From Agrypnia vestita (taxonomy: Eukaryota; Arthropoda; Insecta; Trichoptera; Phryganeidae), in the NCBI GenBank assembly GCA_016648135.1, contig JADDOH010002067.1:124001-188000 (forward strand): 64,000 nucleotides of DNA, written 5' to 3'. The position numbers were made by a program, and so were the translations under genes. The notes under the pieces are model-generated. The model was not told the origin of the DNA, made no database searches, and was given only the letters and a program-made list of their open reading frames with translations. This document shows positions 11,201 to 23,712 of the stretch, in pieces. Every line of letters starts with the position of its first letter. Within the stretch, counting starts at the first letter, position 1.

Positions 11201-13107
11201 ATTCATTAATTTATTTTAAAATAATTTACTTAAAAATATCTTATGTAACTTTGATCTTAACATCTGTAAATCTTTTTTATTGGTTTATGAAATGAACACT
11301 ATGCTTTTATATTATAATGTTTAAAAAACTGTTAAGATTCCTTAATAAATAAATAAATAAATAGAGTTCATCCTTTCTCATAATAAACATAAGAATTTAT
11401 AATTGCTACTCGTATCGATTCGAAAGCTTAAATCAATTTTCGTATTAAACTTTAAAAAATGTTATTTTTGTTCTCGCCTATATTATTATTTTTTCGCTTA
11501 CGACATATTTTTAAGGAATGTGCTATTTGTCTGATTTCTTTTTATAAACGTTACGTAAATAGATATAAAAATATATATAATAAATTAAAGCGTTGTAATA
11601 TATTTCATTATATTAGTACATCCAATTTATGATTTTTAAATAAATAAAAATTATTTAGCAATATTTTTATGTACATTTTGAGAATACATGAAAGCCCTGG
11701 GCCATCGTACAAAAGACTTCTATATATATTACACATATAAATAGCATTTATTTAAGTTGTAATATTTATTATAAGTAATTTTGCCATCCTAGAACAAGGT
11801 GATACAGTATTCGCGCCTAGTTAATAAGAATTTTTTAAATATCAAGTAAAATGTTCCGAATTTGTGTTAAATCTGAAACTTATGATGTTAAGTATAATGA
11901 GATAGTTAGTCAAGGTGTCAAAATCAAGGTATTCGTAGAAGTAGATTAGGTGATCTAGCCGCATTTAGACTATTTAGAGTATCGTAGACTCTAAGGAATC
12001 GTGAAAAAAATAGTGAATGCCATTTACGTACTGAATTTAATCATTTTTGTTTAGTGCTAATATTCTGATTGTCACTTGATTTATGATTGCCCATGATTTA
12101 TTTTGTCAGATACACTAATGAAATAAAATGATGTTTGTCAAACCGATATAAATAATTTAATTTGGGTTATTTAGTTATCATAAATTTCAGTGGCCACTTT
12201 TAGACCTGATACTGTCACTGAAATCACAAACGTCGGCATCGAATACAACTCCCCCAGATCAGATAAACCCGGATAAACAACATCTTGTCATTTCTCGGTT
12301 ATGAAATCTTTAATGACCTAAACATTAATTATTTATATAATTATTTTATATGTATAATATTACATTTTACCCTCGCGGGATATTTCACGAGTTAACTACA
12401 CCGTGTGTCGATTTTGATACAAGCTTATGTTTCGGGTAACTTTAACAACCACATCAGATGATATAATAAAAATTGATAACAGAATTAGAACTACTGAAGT
12501 TTGAAAAAATATATAACTAAAATAAAATCATGGTAGCACATCTTAAAATATCTATAAAATTTGGAAAATCCTTTCCCTAGTAAAAATTGGAAACCCAAAC
12601 CCGGGATTATCAAAATCAAATACCAAAATTGTGATTTTGGTGTTCGATTTTAATAATCCCGGGATCAATCGCGAAATTGGGGATTCCATACCATTTTTTT
12701 AGTTATTTATATTTAAGATAAAAAAGAATAAACTAATTTGAAAGAGAAATAATTTTATTTCTATGTATAGACATTACCAGAAGTAGTGCCAAAGCATCTG
12801 ATTTTTTTTATCGTTAATTCGATCTAATTTTGGTACTCCAAAATTAATCAAAAATGTTAAATAACCAAAAATTTCGGTATTATAAATATGTAATTACTAA
12901 TTACGAAACTCATAAATACAGTAAACGAGACTGGGTTTGGATATATTAAAAACTAAATTTATTTTTTGCTGTATTTTAATATAAACCTTAAACGTTAACA
13001 TAACTTGTCACATGTAATTATTAAACTAAAAGCCGTTTTAAAATTAGGATATTTCATATACGATCTACTTGTATGTTGATGTTTATTAGACTCACCAGGA
13101 ATTTCAT
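8277..13107 (-). CDS. RR-1 cuticular protein (CPR family), 4 exons
   Basis: Exons on the - strand: 13096-13107 (MKFL), 10637-10824, 9667-9838 and 8277-8375, giving 156 residues. Junctions are GTGAGT/ACAG, GTAAGT/TCAG and GTAAAA/TCAG, with phases 0, 2 and 0. Residues 1-16 are a signal peptide ending SLA, followed by a Tyr/Arg/Pro-rich segment (QSKYFPRVRQPYYNPYSQYR). The chitin-binding Rebers-Riddiford domain spans about 63-135: VYQYNYETDNGI, GRFSWTSPEGKFISIGYVADENGYRPVG, then VSPPIP. The tail (ILRSIEYNRLKAAQQQRKF) is basic and glutamine-rich. RR-1 proteins bind chitin in soft, flexible cuticle. The protein resembles endocuticle structural glycoproteins of the SgAbd type. TATA and initiator lie just upstream; AATAAA lies at 8095. 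The long first intron (10825-13095) is repeat-poor. Confidence 0.9.
8757..8784. repeat. (AT)n microsatellite in intron 3
   Basis: About 14 AT dinucleotides interrupted by one ATGT, within the last intron of the RR-1 gene. Confidence 0.85.
8892..8934. repeat. short perfect hairpin
   Basis: AATAACTGCCACA (8892-8904) is repeated as an exact reverse complement at 8922-8934 with a 17-base loop. It lies in intron 3 of the RR-1 gene. Probably a mini fold-back insertion. Confidence 0.7.
8985..9100. repeat. dispersed repeat, copy A
   Basis: About 115 bases similar to 54125-54240: shared blocks include AATGATAGTTCAA, AATAAGTCAGAAAT, CAAACTTTGAT and GGTCA.GGTTGCTT. No coding sequence; class unknown. 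Confidence 0.7.
9430..9474. repeat. perfect 21-bp palindrome, 3-base loop
   Basis: ACCAATTGAACTTGTTTAAAA (9430-9450) is followed after ATA by its exact reverse complement (9454-9474). It lies in intron 3 of the RR-1 gene. Cruciform-prone; perhaps the remains of a small fold-back element. Confidence 0.85.
12600..12663. repeat. inverted repeat with CCCGGGATTAT ends
   Basis: CCCGGGATTAT..AAAATC.AA.ACCAAAAT and its near reverse complement flank a tiny loop, in intron 1 of the RR-1 gene. The arms differ by a few bases. TCCCGGGA-containing sequence recurs at 58214 and 61150. Confidence 0.75.
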
Positions 13108-13153
13108 TCTCACTTAAGTTTTGGAACTTACTAACGAAATGAACTACAAAACG

Positions 13154-13190
13154 TATCTGATGCTTACTTGGAGCCCTCCACTATATATAC
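13154..13190 (-). promoter_or_regulatory. core promoter of the RR-1 gene: TATA box and initiator
   Basis: On the - strand GTATATATAG (13181-13190) is followed 25-30 bases downstream by ATCAGAT (near 13154-13160), which fits the arthropod initiator. The ATG at 13105-13107 lies about 50 bases beyond. Typical TATA-driven layout of insect cuticle genes. Confidence 0.7.
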
Positions 13191-13199
13191 CCACCATCA

Positions 13200-14050
13200 G
13201 AAATCATTGATCATTATAAGAATTGTAAAAATGGTCACAGGCGAACGAAATCAAACGCCGTTATTTTGTTCTATGTTTCACCATAGTTCTCAAGAATATT
13301 TGTATACTTCATAGAATCCTGAATTCAACATGGTATATTTTTCATTTTGAATTAGACTTAGAGAAATCTCTGATATACGAGTATATAGAGTAAGTTAAAT
13401 ATTTCTATAATAAAAAGCTATAATTTATCTAATGCAAATTTTCACAGAACGTATTATATTAATATATTAAAAAAAGGCAGAATTTGGTGTGATTTTAAAA
13501 TTATTTTTGATAATTAATGTAGCCTGCTCTCAGTAAATTATCTATTTTTTTAATTTAAATATCATGATAAAACTAAATTATCTGTACTTTTATTAATTGA
13601 TATTGAATTCATTATGGGATGACAATTTTAATATGCACGATACTAAACTTTTACTTCACACGTTGTTCATCGCAACTACCAAATAAACGTGTGTGTATTA
13701 CAATGTTCAGTTTAGTGAAAATAAAAAAAAAATTAAATACTTTTCAGGAATTATTTAAAAAAAACATAATACAATTACTACAATTTTTGATTCTATAAAA
13801 ATATTTTTGGCGTTTAGCAGGTTTGACTTCTCACTCTAATTCGGTAACAAGCATGACACTGGAATATTTCAATGGTGCCGGCAAAGGAAAGCTTTGGACG
13901 CAACCAATATCTCAAATGTTAGATATTTTATAGAATAATATGTAAATTAATTAAATTTACATGTTGTTAACATTTTTTAAAACAATATAAATAACGGAAT
14001 ATAAAGGAATGGGTGGGTTATTGCTTTATTATTTACATTACAGACACATT
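13200..14050. other. intergenic AT-rich stretch
   Basis: Upstream region of the RR-1 gene. No exon, RNA gene or mobile element was recognised. It may hold regulatory sites that cannot be assigned by eye. Confidence 0.5.
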
Positions 14051-14064
14051 ATGTTAATTTTATG

Positions 14065-14345
14065 ATACATCTAGAAGCGATAATGTTGAATGACACGTCA
14101 TCAAATTAAAATAATAATACAAAGAATTTTTTTCTGGTCTTCTGTTTACAAAATATTGAATGCAATAAATATACACGAATGTATTGTAAAAAGCTATGTT
14201 GCAATTGGGTTGAAATCCAATGATATCATGAAAACACCAGGGCTCGAGAAAATCACGTAGAAGTATTGTGACCTCAGCGGGAATCGAACATGGAATCATC
14301 AGTATGAGAAGCCAGTGTCATGCCCTCTGGACTGCGAGGACCGCG
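14065..14345 (-). mobile_element. tRNA-derived SINE, copy 1
   Basis: On the - strand the head reads GTCCTCGCAGTCCAGAGGGC, then ATGACACTGGCTTCTCA and CATGTTCGATTCCCG, matching A and B box positions of a tRNA-like promoter, followed by TGAGGTCACAATACTTCTA. The same order occurs at 31975-32130 (-) and 41478-41650 (+). The tail after the head also resembles copy 2, so a tRNA-unrelated body belongs to the family. Confidence 0.75.
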
Positions 14346-14504
14346 AAGTTATAAAAACAAAATTCATAATCATAATAAAAGAGGCCCAAATTCAGGGAAC
14401 GTTTGTACATATACATGTATGTATATTTATACACTTAAATGTTTAATTTAAGGTTTAGGTGATTATGAATGTTATACATTGGTGTCAAATTGCTTTTTTG
14501 TGTA

Positions 14505-14660
14505 TATGTACTTACTTACTTACTTACCATCGTGCCGTTTCCCCGTAGGGGTAGGCAGAGAGGGTAGAGCGCCACACTCTTCTGTCCTAACATACAACTC
14601 TCGCCTCATCTACATTCATACATCTTCACATGCAAGCTCGCCATGTTTGTATGTATGTTA
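14505..14660 (-). mobile_element. non-LTR retrotransposon 3' end with (GTAA)n tail
   Basis: Read on the - strand the sequence ends GGGGAAACGGCACGATGG followed by a run of GTAA units (14508-14527). The block is closely related to the left end of 26785-27340, where the tail is TTAG-type. A short tetranucleotide 3' tail is typical of several non-LTR clades. Only the 3' untranslated part is present. Confidence 0.7.
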
Positions 14661-14669
14661 CAAACAAAG

Positions 14670-17555
14670 TCATTAATTTCGATAATGTATAAATTAACTA
14701 GAATATGTTTGCAACAATGAGTTAATGTATACGTTATCGAAAGTTAATGTATACACTATACTATTTAATGTACAAATTACTAAAATTTACACACTGTAAC
14801 ATATACATAAGCTCTTTTTAAAACTAATATATATTCACCTTTTGTTTTTATAATGAATGAGAGGTTTGAGTCTTTGTAATTTTCTTTTTAATATATTTTC
14901 GACCACTTTTTAATGATATCTCAGCTATAAAACATGAAATATTTTTGTCTTCTTCCTTTATGTAGTATTTGATTGCACAAAAAATTTTGAAGGCTGTCTA
15001 AACAATAATTAATAAATTCTAATATTAAATGGTTAAATAATTACAAATTGTCTGCTAGACATAAAACAGTAAAATACTAGAATAACCGACAGGGCACTGA
15101 ATAAACAGTACTACTTTGCTGTTAAAATCTTCAAAAATGAATCTCAGGACGAGTGCCGTAGAAGAATTATGGAAATAAAAAATAAATAATTATTATTATA
15201 AAAAAATCCAGAATATATGACGTATTACCTATTTATATATCATATAGGTACACCTGGGCTCTGGACAACGAATATTATTTAATATTTTTTTCCTATAATT
15301 AAGAACTATATTTTTAGCCCGAAATACCAAAGCATATCTGTAACAAAATGATATAACCTTTTTTTATTACGTTTCAATCATTTGAATGCACTCAAAAATT
15401 TATTTTATTCATGTTAATAAACATTGACATTAACATTTCGATGGTCCCTACGTATAATGTCGAATCTGTAAAAAATATTTATCTGTATCTTAAACCATCC
15501 AATTAACTATGTATTTTCGGACAATGTTAATAAATTGAATTTTCGTTTCAAACAATGCAAATATTAAAGAAAAATTAAACTTTTTTAACATTATCCGAAA
15601 ATATAGAGTAAATAAGATCTAAAACGAAAATCGAATTTTTGCGGTTTTGACTATAGGTATACATAGAAACAGTCGATTTATTTGATTAACTAATTATTCA
15701 CAAAAATTTAAAAAGTTTATAAATAAATAATAATAAAAAAGAATAGAATTTAACAGGGTGTGGTAGAACCATGTATAAGATTTTCTTAAGTTAAAGTATC
15801 CCTTAAAGAATCATAAAGAGTATAAAAATAATAAATGATAAATTCATTTCTTGTAAAGGGCTAGGTTTAGAAGTAGTTCTTTCGCTTAATGAAAATATTT
15901 AATGAATATAGATTTCGATGGTTGTCAGGAAGATACATAACACGCAGCATATAATATAAGCGCTAATATGTGATAAGCTTTGCCTCCAATCTAGAGTCAA
16001 ACACGAAAAGCGTAAACCAAGTCATCGAAACTAAAGAATTCTAGTGATCATTGACAGAGCAAATATGATCACGGTGCACTTATTTTAAGAGACGTAAAAA
16101 CAGCTCAACCTCCCACTTAGGATTTTGTAAGTAAGGGAGGATAGTTCAAAAAAAATTAAGCCTTTGACATGACCACAATGGATAGAATAAGAAATGAGAC
16201 TATTCGAGTAAAAAATACTGCGCCAAATGTAGATTTCGCTGGTTTTGACACATCAAATGAAAGAATGATACTTCTACATTGAATCGAGCTACGAACATAT
16301 CAATAGATATTAGAGTAGACTGAAGAAGATACTAGAATACACGCTGAAGAGGACATGTCCGGCCTGGCCTGGCTACCCCTGACTATGACTGGACTGGAGC
16401 ATGTATCCGAACTGCTAACCAACCCTAAATGGCTATGATCAAATTGAGAAGAGTTTTTTCAGATAATTCTTTGTTTTAATTAAAAAGAGTGCAAAATACA
16501 AATCTCAGACATATGTATAATACCACCCAAGCATTAAGAATGTTTTTCCTATAAATATATTAAATACCCCCAAAAAATATTCTTAACAATTATATGCTGT
16601 CACCTCCTAAAAAAAGGTTACTAAATTGTAGGGATTTCGTAAAATTTAAATAATTCATTCCTGTCATAACGGGACGTTCTTTTGATATTCACATTCGATG
16701 GACAGTTTAAATGTGTAAAAATCAGCAAAATCATTGAAAATCATTATATTCTAAACAACAATTGGCCAAAATGACAAATTTTAACGGAGCAACCTCTGAA
16801 TAAATATATGGTCTCTTAAACGCAATACAAGAGTCAATCATGACTCTTTACAAACGTTAGATGACTTTTACACTTTACAGAAATATATATGACCAGCTGG
16901 GCACTAATTGTCACATAACCTTCTTCAGATTGCGTGACTATTACTAATTAAATATTTTAATTCGCCTTTAAAAATCAGTTTCACGCTCAAAAAAGCAATG
17001 ATTCAATTGTTGCATGGATGAAGGTTTCATGCAAATTTGCTTAAACACGTTTTGAAAATATTTTTTTCAAAAAAATATAAATCTCGCGCTCCTTCTTATG
17101 CAAAGTTTTATAAAATGTCCATATTGTTTAAAAAATACATTAATGTTTTAATGTATCGAGTTACAAATGACTTTGAGATCGTTAAATACAAAATATGATG
17201 GAAATATTTTTTTATTACACGGATTCGCACGTCGGCATTACAAATTAGAAACTATTCGTCAATCTAATTAAAGATTCATTTTAATGAGAATTGTATCCCA
17301 AACGTAATATTAAAGAATTCGAGGAGTGCTCAAGAAAAAATAACGATTAATATTAATACGTCAATATATTCGCTTTATTACACATTTTTGCTTTGAATCT
17401 CATTGGGAACAAGTTGATCTAACTGAGAATGGATGTAGTAATGTTAATCAATTAGATTTCTGGTGTCAATGATTACGTCACGACCCACGTATAGCGGTAA
17501 ACGAGAAGATCGCGAGAGCAATTAGTTATTTTAACGAAACAAAAAAATTTAATTG
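14670..17555. other. intergenic stretch
   Basis: No gene recognised. The inverted repeat at 15514-15602 is listed separately. A GC-richer patch at 16310-16440 could be an old retroelement fragment. Confidence 0.5.
15514..15602. repeat. inverted repeat, possible MITE
   Basis: ATTTTCGGACAATGTTAATAA near 15514 is matched in reverse complement by TTTAACATTATCCGAAAAT near 15584-15602, about 70 bases apart. The arms are imperfect and the interior is non-coding. Confidence 0.6.
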
Positions 17556-17560
17556 CATTA

Positions 17561-18060
17561 GATGTTATTCCTCCGTTTTCTTCTCCCTGGCTTCATTCAA
17601 ACTCACTGTCGTCGTCGACTGTTGAGTTCTGCTCTCATCCTTAGGCCATACGTTATTCTGTCCTGGTAACGTCATCAAATCTATGCCTCTGCATCTTTTT
17701 TCGTCACTGTGCCTCTGCATCTGACTTTCCCTTGAAGTTTTTGGTCTTCCTTTGGATTTAATTCAGGGAAGATCAATCGAGATCGCCTGGTTAACAACGT
17801 GATCGGGTGCTCTACGTCTAACGTAGTCATACCATCTCAATTGCCTTTCCTTCATCTTGCTGTTGATGTCTGTGACGCCCAGACTTCCACGAATGCATAA
17901 ACTTGTTATCTTGTGTGAATGTTCTTCCTTCATTATGCATTGAATTTTCCTCCGTAATCGCAGATCCGCGGCAGAGAACTATATGTGTCGAGTTTTCTGG
18001 AATATTCTGGCTAGTTGACGGCTGACATTTTGAATCGAAGGTCAGAATAGCCAAGAAAAT
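17561..18060 (-). mobile_element. decayed non-LTR retrotransposon C-terminus and 3' end
   Basis: The block is similar in order and wording to 39490-40015 (shared: tcttctcc start, ggccatacgttat/gcccatagcatatt region, gtgacgcccag.ct.ccacgaatgc). Both read as the end of a reverse transcriptase ORF on the - strand, with many stops and frameshifts. No intact domain remains. Confidence 0.6.
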
Positions 18061-18064
18061 TTAA

Positions 18065-21000
18065 ATACATATTACTTATAAGCAAATGTAGGTGCTCTGT
18101 TTATCGAATTCATGGAGTTCTTGTAAAATATTATTATTAATCAACTAGGTTTATTTATTTTAGAAATGTAGATATTACTTTAGATTCAGATGCAATTTTA
18201 AGATTTTTTTTCTGTAAAGAATATAAAAACACACCCGACTATAGGTATAATATAGATACATGTATTACATTGAAAAAAATTACCATTTAAAAAGCATTTG
18301 AAGCACGACAAAATCTTCAAATCATAAATTAGGAAAATAACTAATAATAAATAATTTAAACCTTCATCTAGAACGTAAAAGAAGTGAAATCTGGACAATC
18401 AACAAGGAGAAATGTTGAAAGCTTGCTCAAAAATTAAACTGATAGAACACAGAGAAAATGGCCCAGACAAATAAATTCACCAAATTAAAAAAAACATAAA
18501 CATAAATAATAATTTCCACGTTTTGTTGAACGTTGTTCTCACAAATATCTTGATCTACACAAGTGGTGTCACAGCCTTAGATCTAATTTATCACATATGT
18601 AAAGTAATCAATTAAAAACTTTGGTCGTGAAAATTACTGACTTATAAGGTAAGTAATTGCTTGCGGTGGTTACAATTATTAATGATTTAAACATCTTTAT
18701 TAATTTATATTGATCTGATTTATAGACCAAGGGGTTAACGAATTGAACTCGTATCCTGGACTTATTTTTAATTGGTTTTCATATTCGCCGAGTAACCTAT
18801 GTAAGCCTCCTTAAGTTTTAATAATAACTAGCTGCATACCGTACTTTTTAATATATAAAATAATAAAAATACTTTTTAATATATAATATAATAAAAATGC
18901 TTTTACCATATCGGTTCCATATTTATTTATATAAACAAAAAAACAAATAACAAATGAAAAAAAAAGAAAAAATTCTATACAAAGTTACGGACATTCATGA
19001 AGTGACGACGGTTAGACGCAACGAAATTATTATAATTGGGATGACACACATTATTGTTTAATTGATAAATCTCGATTAGATTTATTGCAAATTATGAAAC
19101 AGTTTAATAACATGCAACCAAGTTCAATTAAATATAATCCGGAAATAAATTCCAAGGAAAATGTGATATAATGAAAATATAACCCTGGACTGAAATATGG
19201 AAAGATACAAATTGCTGCTCTTACACAAACAAATAAATGCCTTTTTTAATTTAATTGCTTCTGTACCTTTTCTAATTACTATTTTTTTTATATATGTAAT
19301 AAAAATAGGAAGATAATAATTTTTTACTTATAAAAGTTACTTATAAATATCTAAATTTTACAAACATTTTTTAACTATGACCATCTCAACAAAAGTTATT
19401 TTAGAGAGACGTTGCGACGTCTCTCAAAATGTGTGATGATACACATTTGGGTTGGACCACAGTCCAATTTGTGAATCATGATTGAATAAAAACAAAGTAA
19501 CATTAACAAATAAATCTCATATTTATGTTTAATCAGTTTTGGTAAAAATGAAAACAAAGAAAAATCAACGTATTTCAGTTCCCAAACATTGAAGCTATAC
19601 TTTAAAAAAATAGAACCATTAAAAATAACGTATAAATATAATATCGACCATATTTTTTTTATAAAATAACTTCTAAAATATTATTAAGACAATTATTACC
19701 TAATAATATTTTTCTGTTTTGATCTAAATTATTATATCAACTCAATGAAATAAGATGCAAATTGGATTAAAAAATCAAGGTGAAAATATTCGGAAAACAT
19801 GTTAGAATACATATTAGGATATTAAATCGTGGATTGAAAATTAATATTTGATCAACATGCGAATGTTTTTTGTATTTCAAGAATGTGGACATCATATTAT
19901 TGAGACCAGAGATGCATCCGTCGAATAAGAAAACCATTGGAGTAATTATAATAAATATATAATACCCAGCCATTTTACGGTTTACCTTGTTGTAACTGTT
20001 TTTCCTGCTTTCATTATCATGTAAGGATATTGAAGAATCATTGTAGAAGACATGGTGAAAATATTAGTGTTCTTCATCTTTCTGTATGGAGACGAATCAA
20101 TGAGTAGGCTAAATCAGACTTCGAATTAATTAAGAAATATTTAAGCCACTTTATAAGAAGAGGTGATAAGAAGCATGTACATATTTCAAGAAACTGCTGC
20201 AGACATTAATGGTGGATCAATCCAAAGGAAGAAATATTAAGATCGGTATTAATGGAGTAATCTACTTTGTCAAAACCATGTATTTAGATGATCGCTTTCT
20301 TTCTCTTCATGATCTTACACGAAACGGTCATATTCATATCGTAAAGTTCTATTTCTGTTTGTTAACAAAACACTTCTCACCACTAACACGGTTACTGAGA
20401 TATCAATAGATACATGGATTACATCTCCTGTTAATAGTTTACCCAGCATAGACGGATTACACTACAACCGATAATTTATGCCGCAGTTTGAAAAATTCCT
20501 TTTAATTGCGTATGTGGGCGACTTAAATCTTTCTGACTTTGGATTTTTAAAAAAGGTCAAAGTTCGAGAAGCAAATAAATCGCTGTACATAAAGAACAAT
20601 ATTCCTAAATCTATTTCGAAGCACTCGTGGACCATAAATCTCAATTTCTGTGTAATCATACAGACATCCTTCAGCATAAATACATATATTTGGAATTTTT
20701 TCTCACTCCAACGTTAGTTTTTGAACATTTTGAATCATAATATTATTATTACTTTTGTTTTCATTCATAAAGCTTACAATCTTTTTGAAATGTTAAATTA
20801 TTGCAACACTTCAAAGATAAGATGAATAACAAATTCAACACTTTGTATAATAAAATTATTATTAAATTGAACATTTAATTCACATTCATGCATATTCTTA
20901 ACTTTTGAAAAATCATTTTGCAATACTGATTAAGATAGAGTGTATTTTTTTTAATCTGATTTGTTACTTTTTACCAATTTTTACAATGATATGCAGAAAA

Positions 21001-21670
21001 GTTATTTTATTTTTTTATAGTTTGACATAAATTTTTCTTAATTTTCCATTATTTATTCTAACTAAGATATTTTCCAAATGGAACATGTGTAATAAATATT
21101 TTAAACAGCGGAATATTCTATTTGGTTATTTTGTACCTTTGTTAGGTAGAGGATATAGTTATAAATAAAGCCGCATTATATCGGAACACTTCATTTCGTA
21201 ATATGATTTATTTTGTCGTAAAAATTCGATCATAAACGTTTATGAAAGGTCAGCTATAGTCCGTGTACAAAATTTTTGCACCACTATATAATTTACTCGC
21301 ATTAAATCCATACTTAAGTGATAAATCGAGAAAAAACTCGATAACTGCGTAAATTTTTAGATTTTTATTGAAATTAGCGCAACAATCGCCGAATCGGAGT
21401 TACTGTCACCAATAAATCACACCATAATCTTTTCCTATAAACATAATATGAAATTGCCAAGGTTGGCTTCTGACATTAAAACGTTTAGATTCAATGTCGA
21501 CATCACACAGTATCTTCGTTTGATCTAATAATTTCCTAGTAGATGAACCCGCATCATTTGACACGAACAAGGATTTGTGTCTTCTGATGCTATTGGTTGA
21601 ATTATTTACCCGCAGGATCTCCCTAGCAATACACTTCTTAAATTTTCATTTTCATAGTTAAAAGATCAAA
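18065..21670. other. intergenic AT-rich stretch
   Basis: Scanned on both strands without finding a convincing exon. The several 60-80-codon frames have AT-driven composition and no motif. A short palindrome (GAGAGACGTTGCGACGTCTCTC-like) at about 19407-19427 and a small direct duplication at 18842-18900 are the only structures noted. Confidence 0.5.
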
Positions 21671-21679
21671 GCAGTTTTG

Positions 21680-21900
21680 AATTAGGCGCGGCCTTACGAC
21701 GCGATTGCATCATGAGCCCGTATATGTACTGACGTATAGGTAGGAAGAGAGAATAGATTCTTATCCAGACAAATAAATATATTTCACTTCTTCGCGTAGA
21801 ATGTGGACGTGGGCATATCCGCGTTTTTAGCCGCCGCCACCGAATTAGCTAGGTATATTGGTTTAGTATACACCGACTCGGATTCGGATAAATTCTTCAA
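21680..21900. other. GC-richer unidentified patch
   Basis: This patch (GGCGCGGCCTTACGACGCGA, GTTTTTAGCCGCCGCCACCG) stands out from an AT-rich neighbourhood. Open frames are short and no domain is seen. It may be part of an old transposon or an unrecognised exon. Confidence 0.3.
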
Positions 21901-21904
21901 ATGT

Positions 21905-23085
21905 TTCTTATCCGCTTACTCATATTACTTCCACAAACTTTTAATCATATTTTTTTATCATTTCTTACATACATCTGAGTGAGTGTATCAATATATTTTT
22001 TATGATAAAAACTACCCAAAATCCGGAAACCTCTATTCTCTCGACATATTGATTTGTCCTTTTATCGATGTAAAATTGATTCTTAGTTTTCCAAATTTAC
22101 CATAGAAATTATTGTTCTCATTAATTTGTAAATATAAAATAATTTTCTATTGTCTATTCCTTTTGGGTCTCAAACATTGTAGTATCCAAATATATTTAAC
22201 TCTGTGAGTTTTTTTTTGTTATTGCTTAGATTCTAACATTCAAGTTTTCTACGCACAAAATGACAAAGTATCCCTCCGAGAATCCTAGTTTGCATAAAGA
22301 CGTTTTTCTTACTAGTAGGTAAAAAATATTTTTTGAGATTAAGCCTGCACTGACACCAACTCACTGTATCATTATCAATCACATCAATTGGTCATACCTA
22401 TCCTTGAACTTTTCCGCATACGAAGGGTACGTAAAATCCTATGTTGTCGGTATTGTTTTTTGTATTTCACACTCTTCATCTGGTTTTCCTTCATCCATGC
22501 TGTTCTTCCTCCATATTTTAAAGTATGTGATTTTCATTGACAATAGAATAGTATTTTTTTATAAAGATTTTAATTAATATTATCTCATTTAAATAATAAG
22601 ATTTAAAGCGTAAAAAAAATTGTTAAAAATAAGTATAGCGCAAAATGAGAGCTGGAAATGGCGAATATCAAAAATCAGCAAAAAAATAGAGACGTAACAA
22701 GACGCACAGTTTATTTTAAAATACACATAGAGATTCTTTTACGCGTTGAAATATTATTTATTTAAGTAAATTGCATAATAAATAATGTATTTTATATTTC
22801 TACACGTTAAATAATCTGTGTGTATTTAAAAAAAATCTTCACATCTTGCTACTTCATACGATATCACTATTTTTGATAATGACATGGTATGCACTGCATG
22901 CATAATTTTTGAAGCGATTTTAATATAGATTATTATTATAATAATAAAATCAAATTAGAATTTAATTGAATACATAAAATTGAACTCCAAAATATTTAAG
23001 CTAGATGCAGATTTCATCTGCACACCTTTCTGATACATAAGTAGATAATGTTGTAATAAATTATTGTAGTATAGTATTAATGTAG
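21905..23085. other. intergenic AT-rich stretch
   Basis: Nothing recognisable was seen on either strand. Confidence 0.5.
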
Positions 23086-23088
23086 TAA

Positions 23089-23233
23089 GGGCCGGTTGTT
23101 TCAAGTTGGATTAAAGTAAGCGTTCTTTAAAAGCATAGATTTTTACGTTCTCCACCAATCAGACGATCCGTTTTCGTAAAAATCTATGCTTTGATCGGCC
23201 GCTTACTTTGATCGAACTTGAAACAACCGGGCC
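23089..23233. mobile_element. PIF/Harbinger-type MITE
   Basis: The element starts GGGCCGGTTGTTTCAAGTT and ends with the near reverse complement ACTTGAAACAACCGGGCC, flanked by TAA on both sides (23086-23088 and 23234-23236). GGGC ends with a 3-bp TWA duplication are characteristic of PIF/Harbinger. Almost the whole 145 bp folds back, including matching TAAAAATCTATGCTT blocks. Non-coding and non-autonomous. Confidence 0.85.
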
Positions 23234-23292
23234 TAAGTCTTTTAAACTATTAACTCATATTTTAAACACGTTTTAAATGTTATAATAACTTT

Positions 23293-23475
23293 TAATTAAA
23301 TAAAATCAAAATTACTTTATTTTCACCACTTTAATAGAAAATATTAACATGTTTTGAGAACACTATTATCATCTTCAGGATAACTTATCATATCAAAGTT
23401 AATTAATTAGTCCTGAAGATGGGGACATTGTTCTCGAAACATGCTGTTTTTTTGTTGTTGATTTTATTAAATTAA
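23293..23475. mobile_element. fold-back element with a hammerhead-like motif in each arm
   Basis: The outer arms pair (TTAATTAAATAAAATCAA-type left, TTGATTTTATTAAATT-type right). The right arm carries CTGAAGA (23413-23419), a helix II with G-U pairs (GGGGAC/GTTCTC, loop ATT) and GAAAC (23436-23440). The left arm carries, on the - strand, CTGAAGA (23372-23378), a hairpin and AAAACATGTT. The TTCACCACTTT box on the left resembles TACACCACTT in the elements at 25541 and 27911, so they belong to one superfamily. It lies just past the 3' end of the thioesterase gene. Confidence 0.65.
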
Positions 23476-23660
23476 ATTAATATGTCATCACAAAGTGTTA
23501 ACATACTTTCAGAAGAACAACTGTTCTTCGAAAAAGTAATAAAACTATTCTTGAATGTCTATTCTCATCTTTTTAACGTTGCACTGCTTAACTTTTCATT
23601 AATATAACATACAGAAAGGGTTAAAAAAAGATTTTTTTTAAATTTATTGTGTTCTATCTA

Positions 23661-23671
23661 TTTATTTTATT
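23661..23671 (-). promoter_or_regulatory. polyadenylation signals of the thioesterase gene
   Basis: Two overlapping AATAAA motifs on the - strand lie about 45 bases past the stop codon. Confidence 0.5.
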
Positions 23672-23712
23672 CCATTTATATAAGGATTTAAGTCATTATA
23701 GTATAAAAAAAA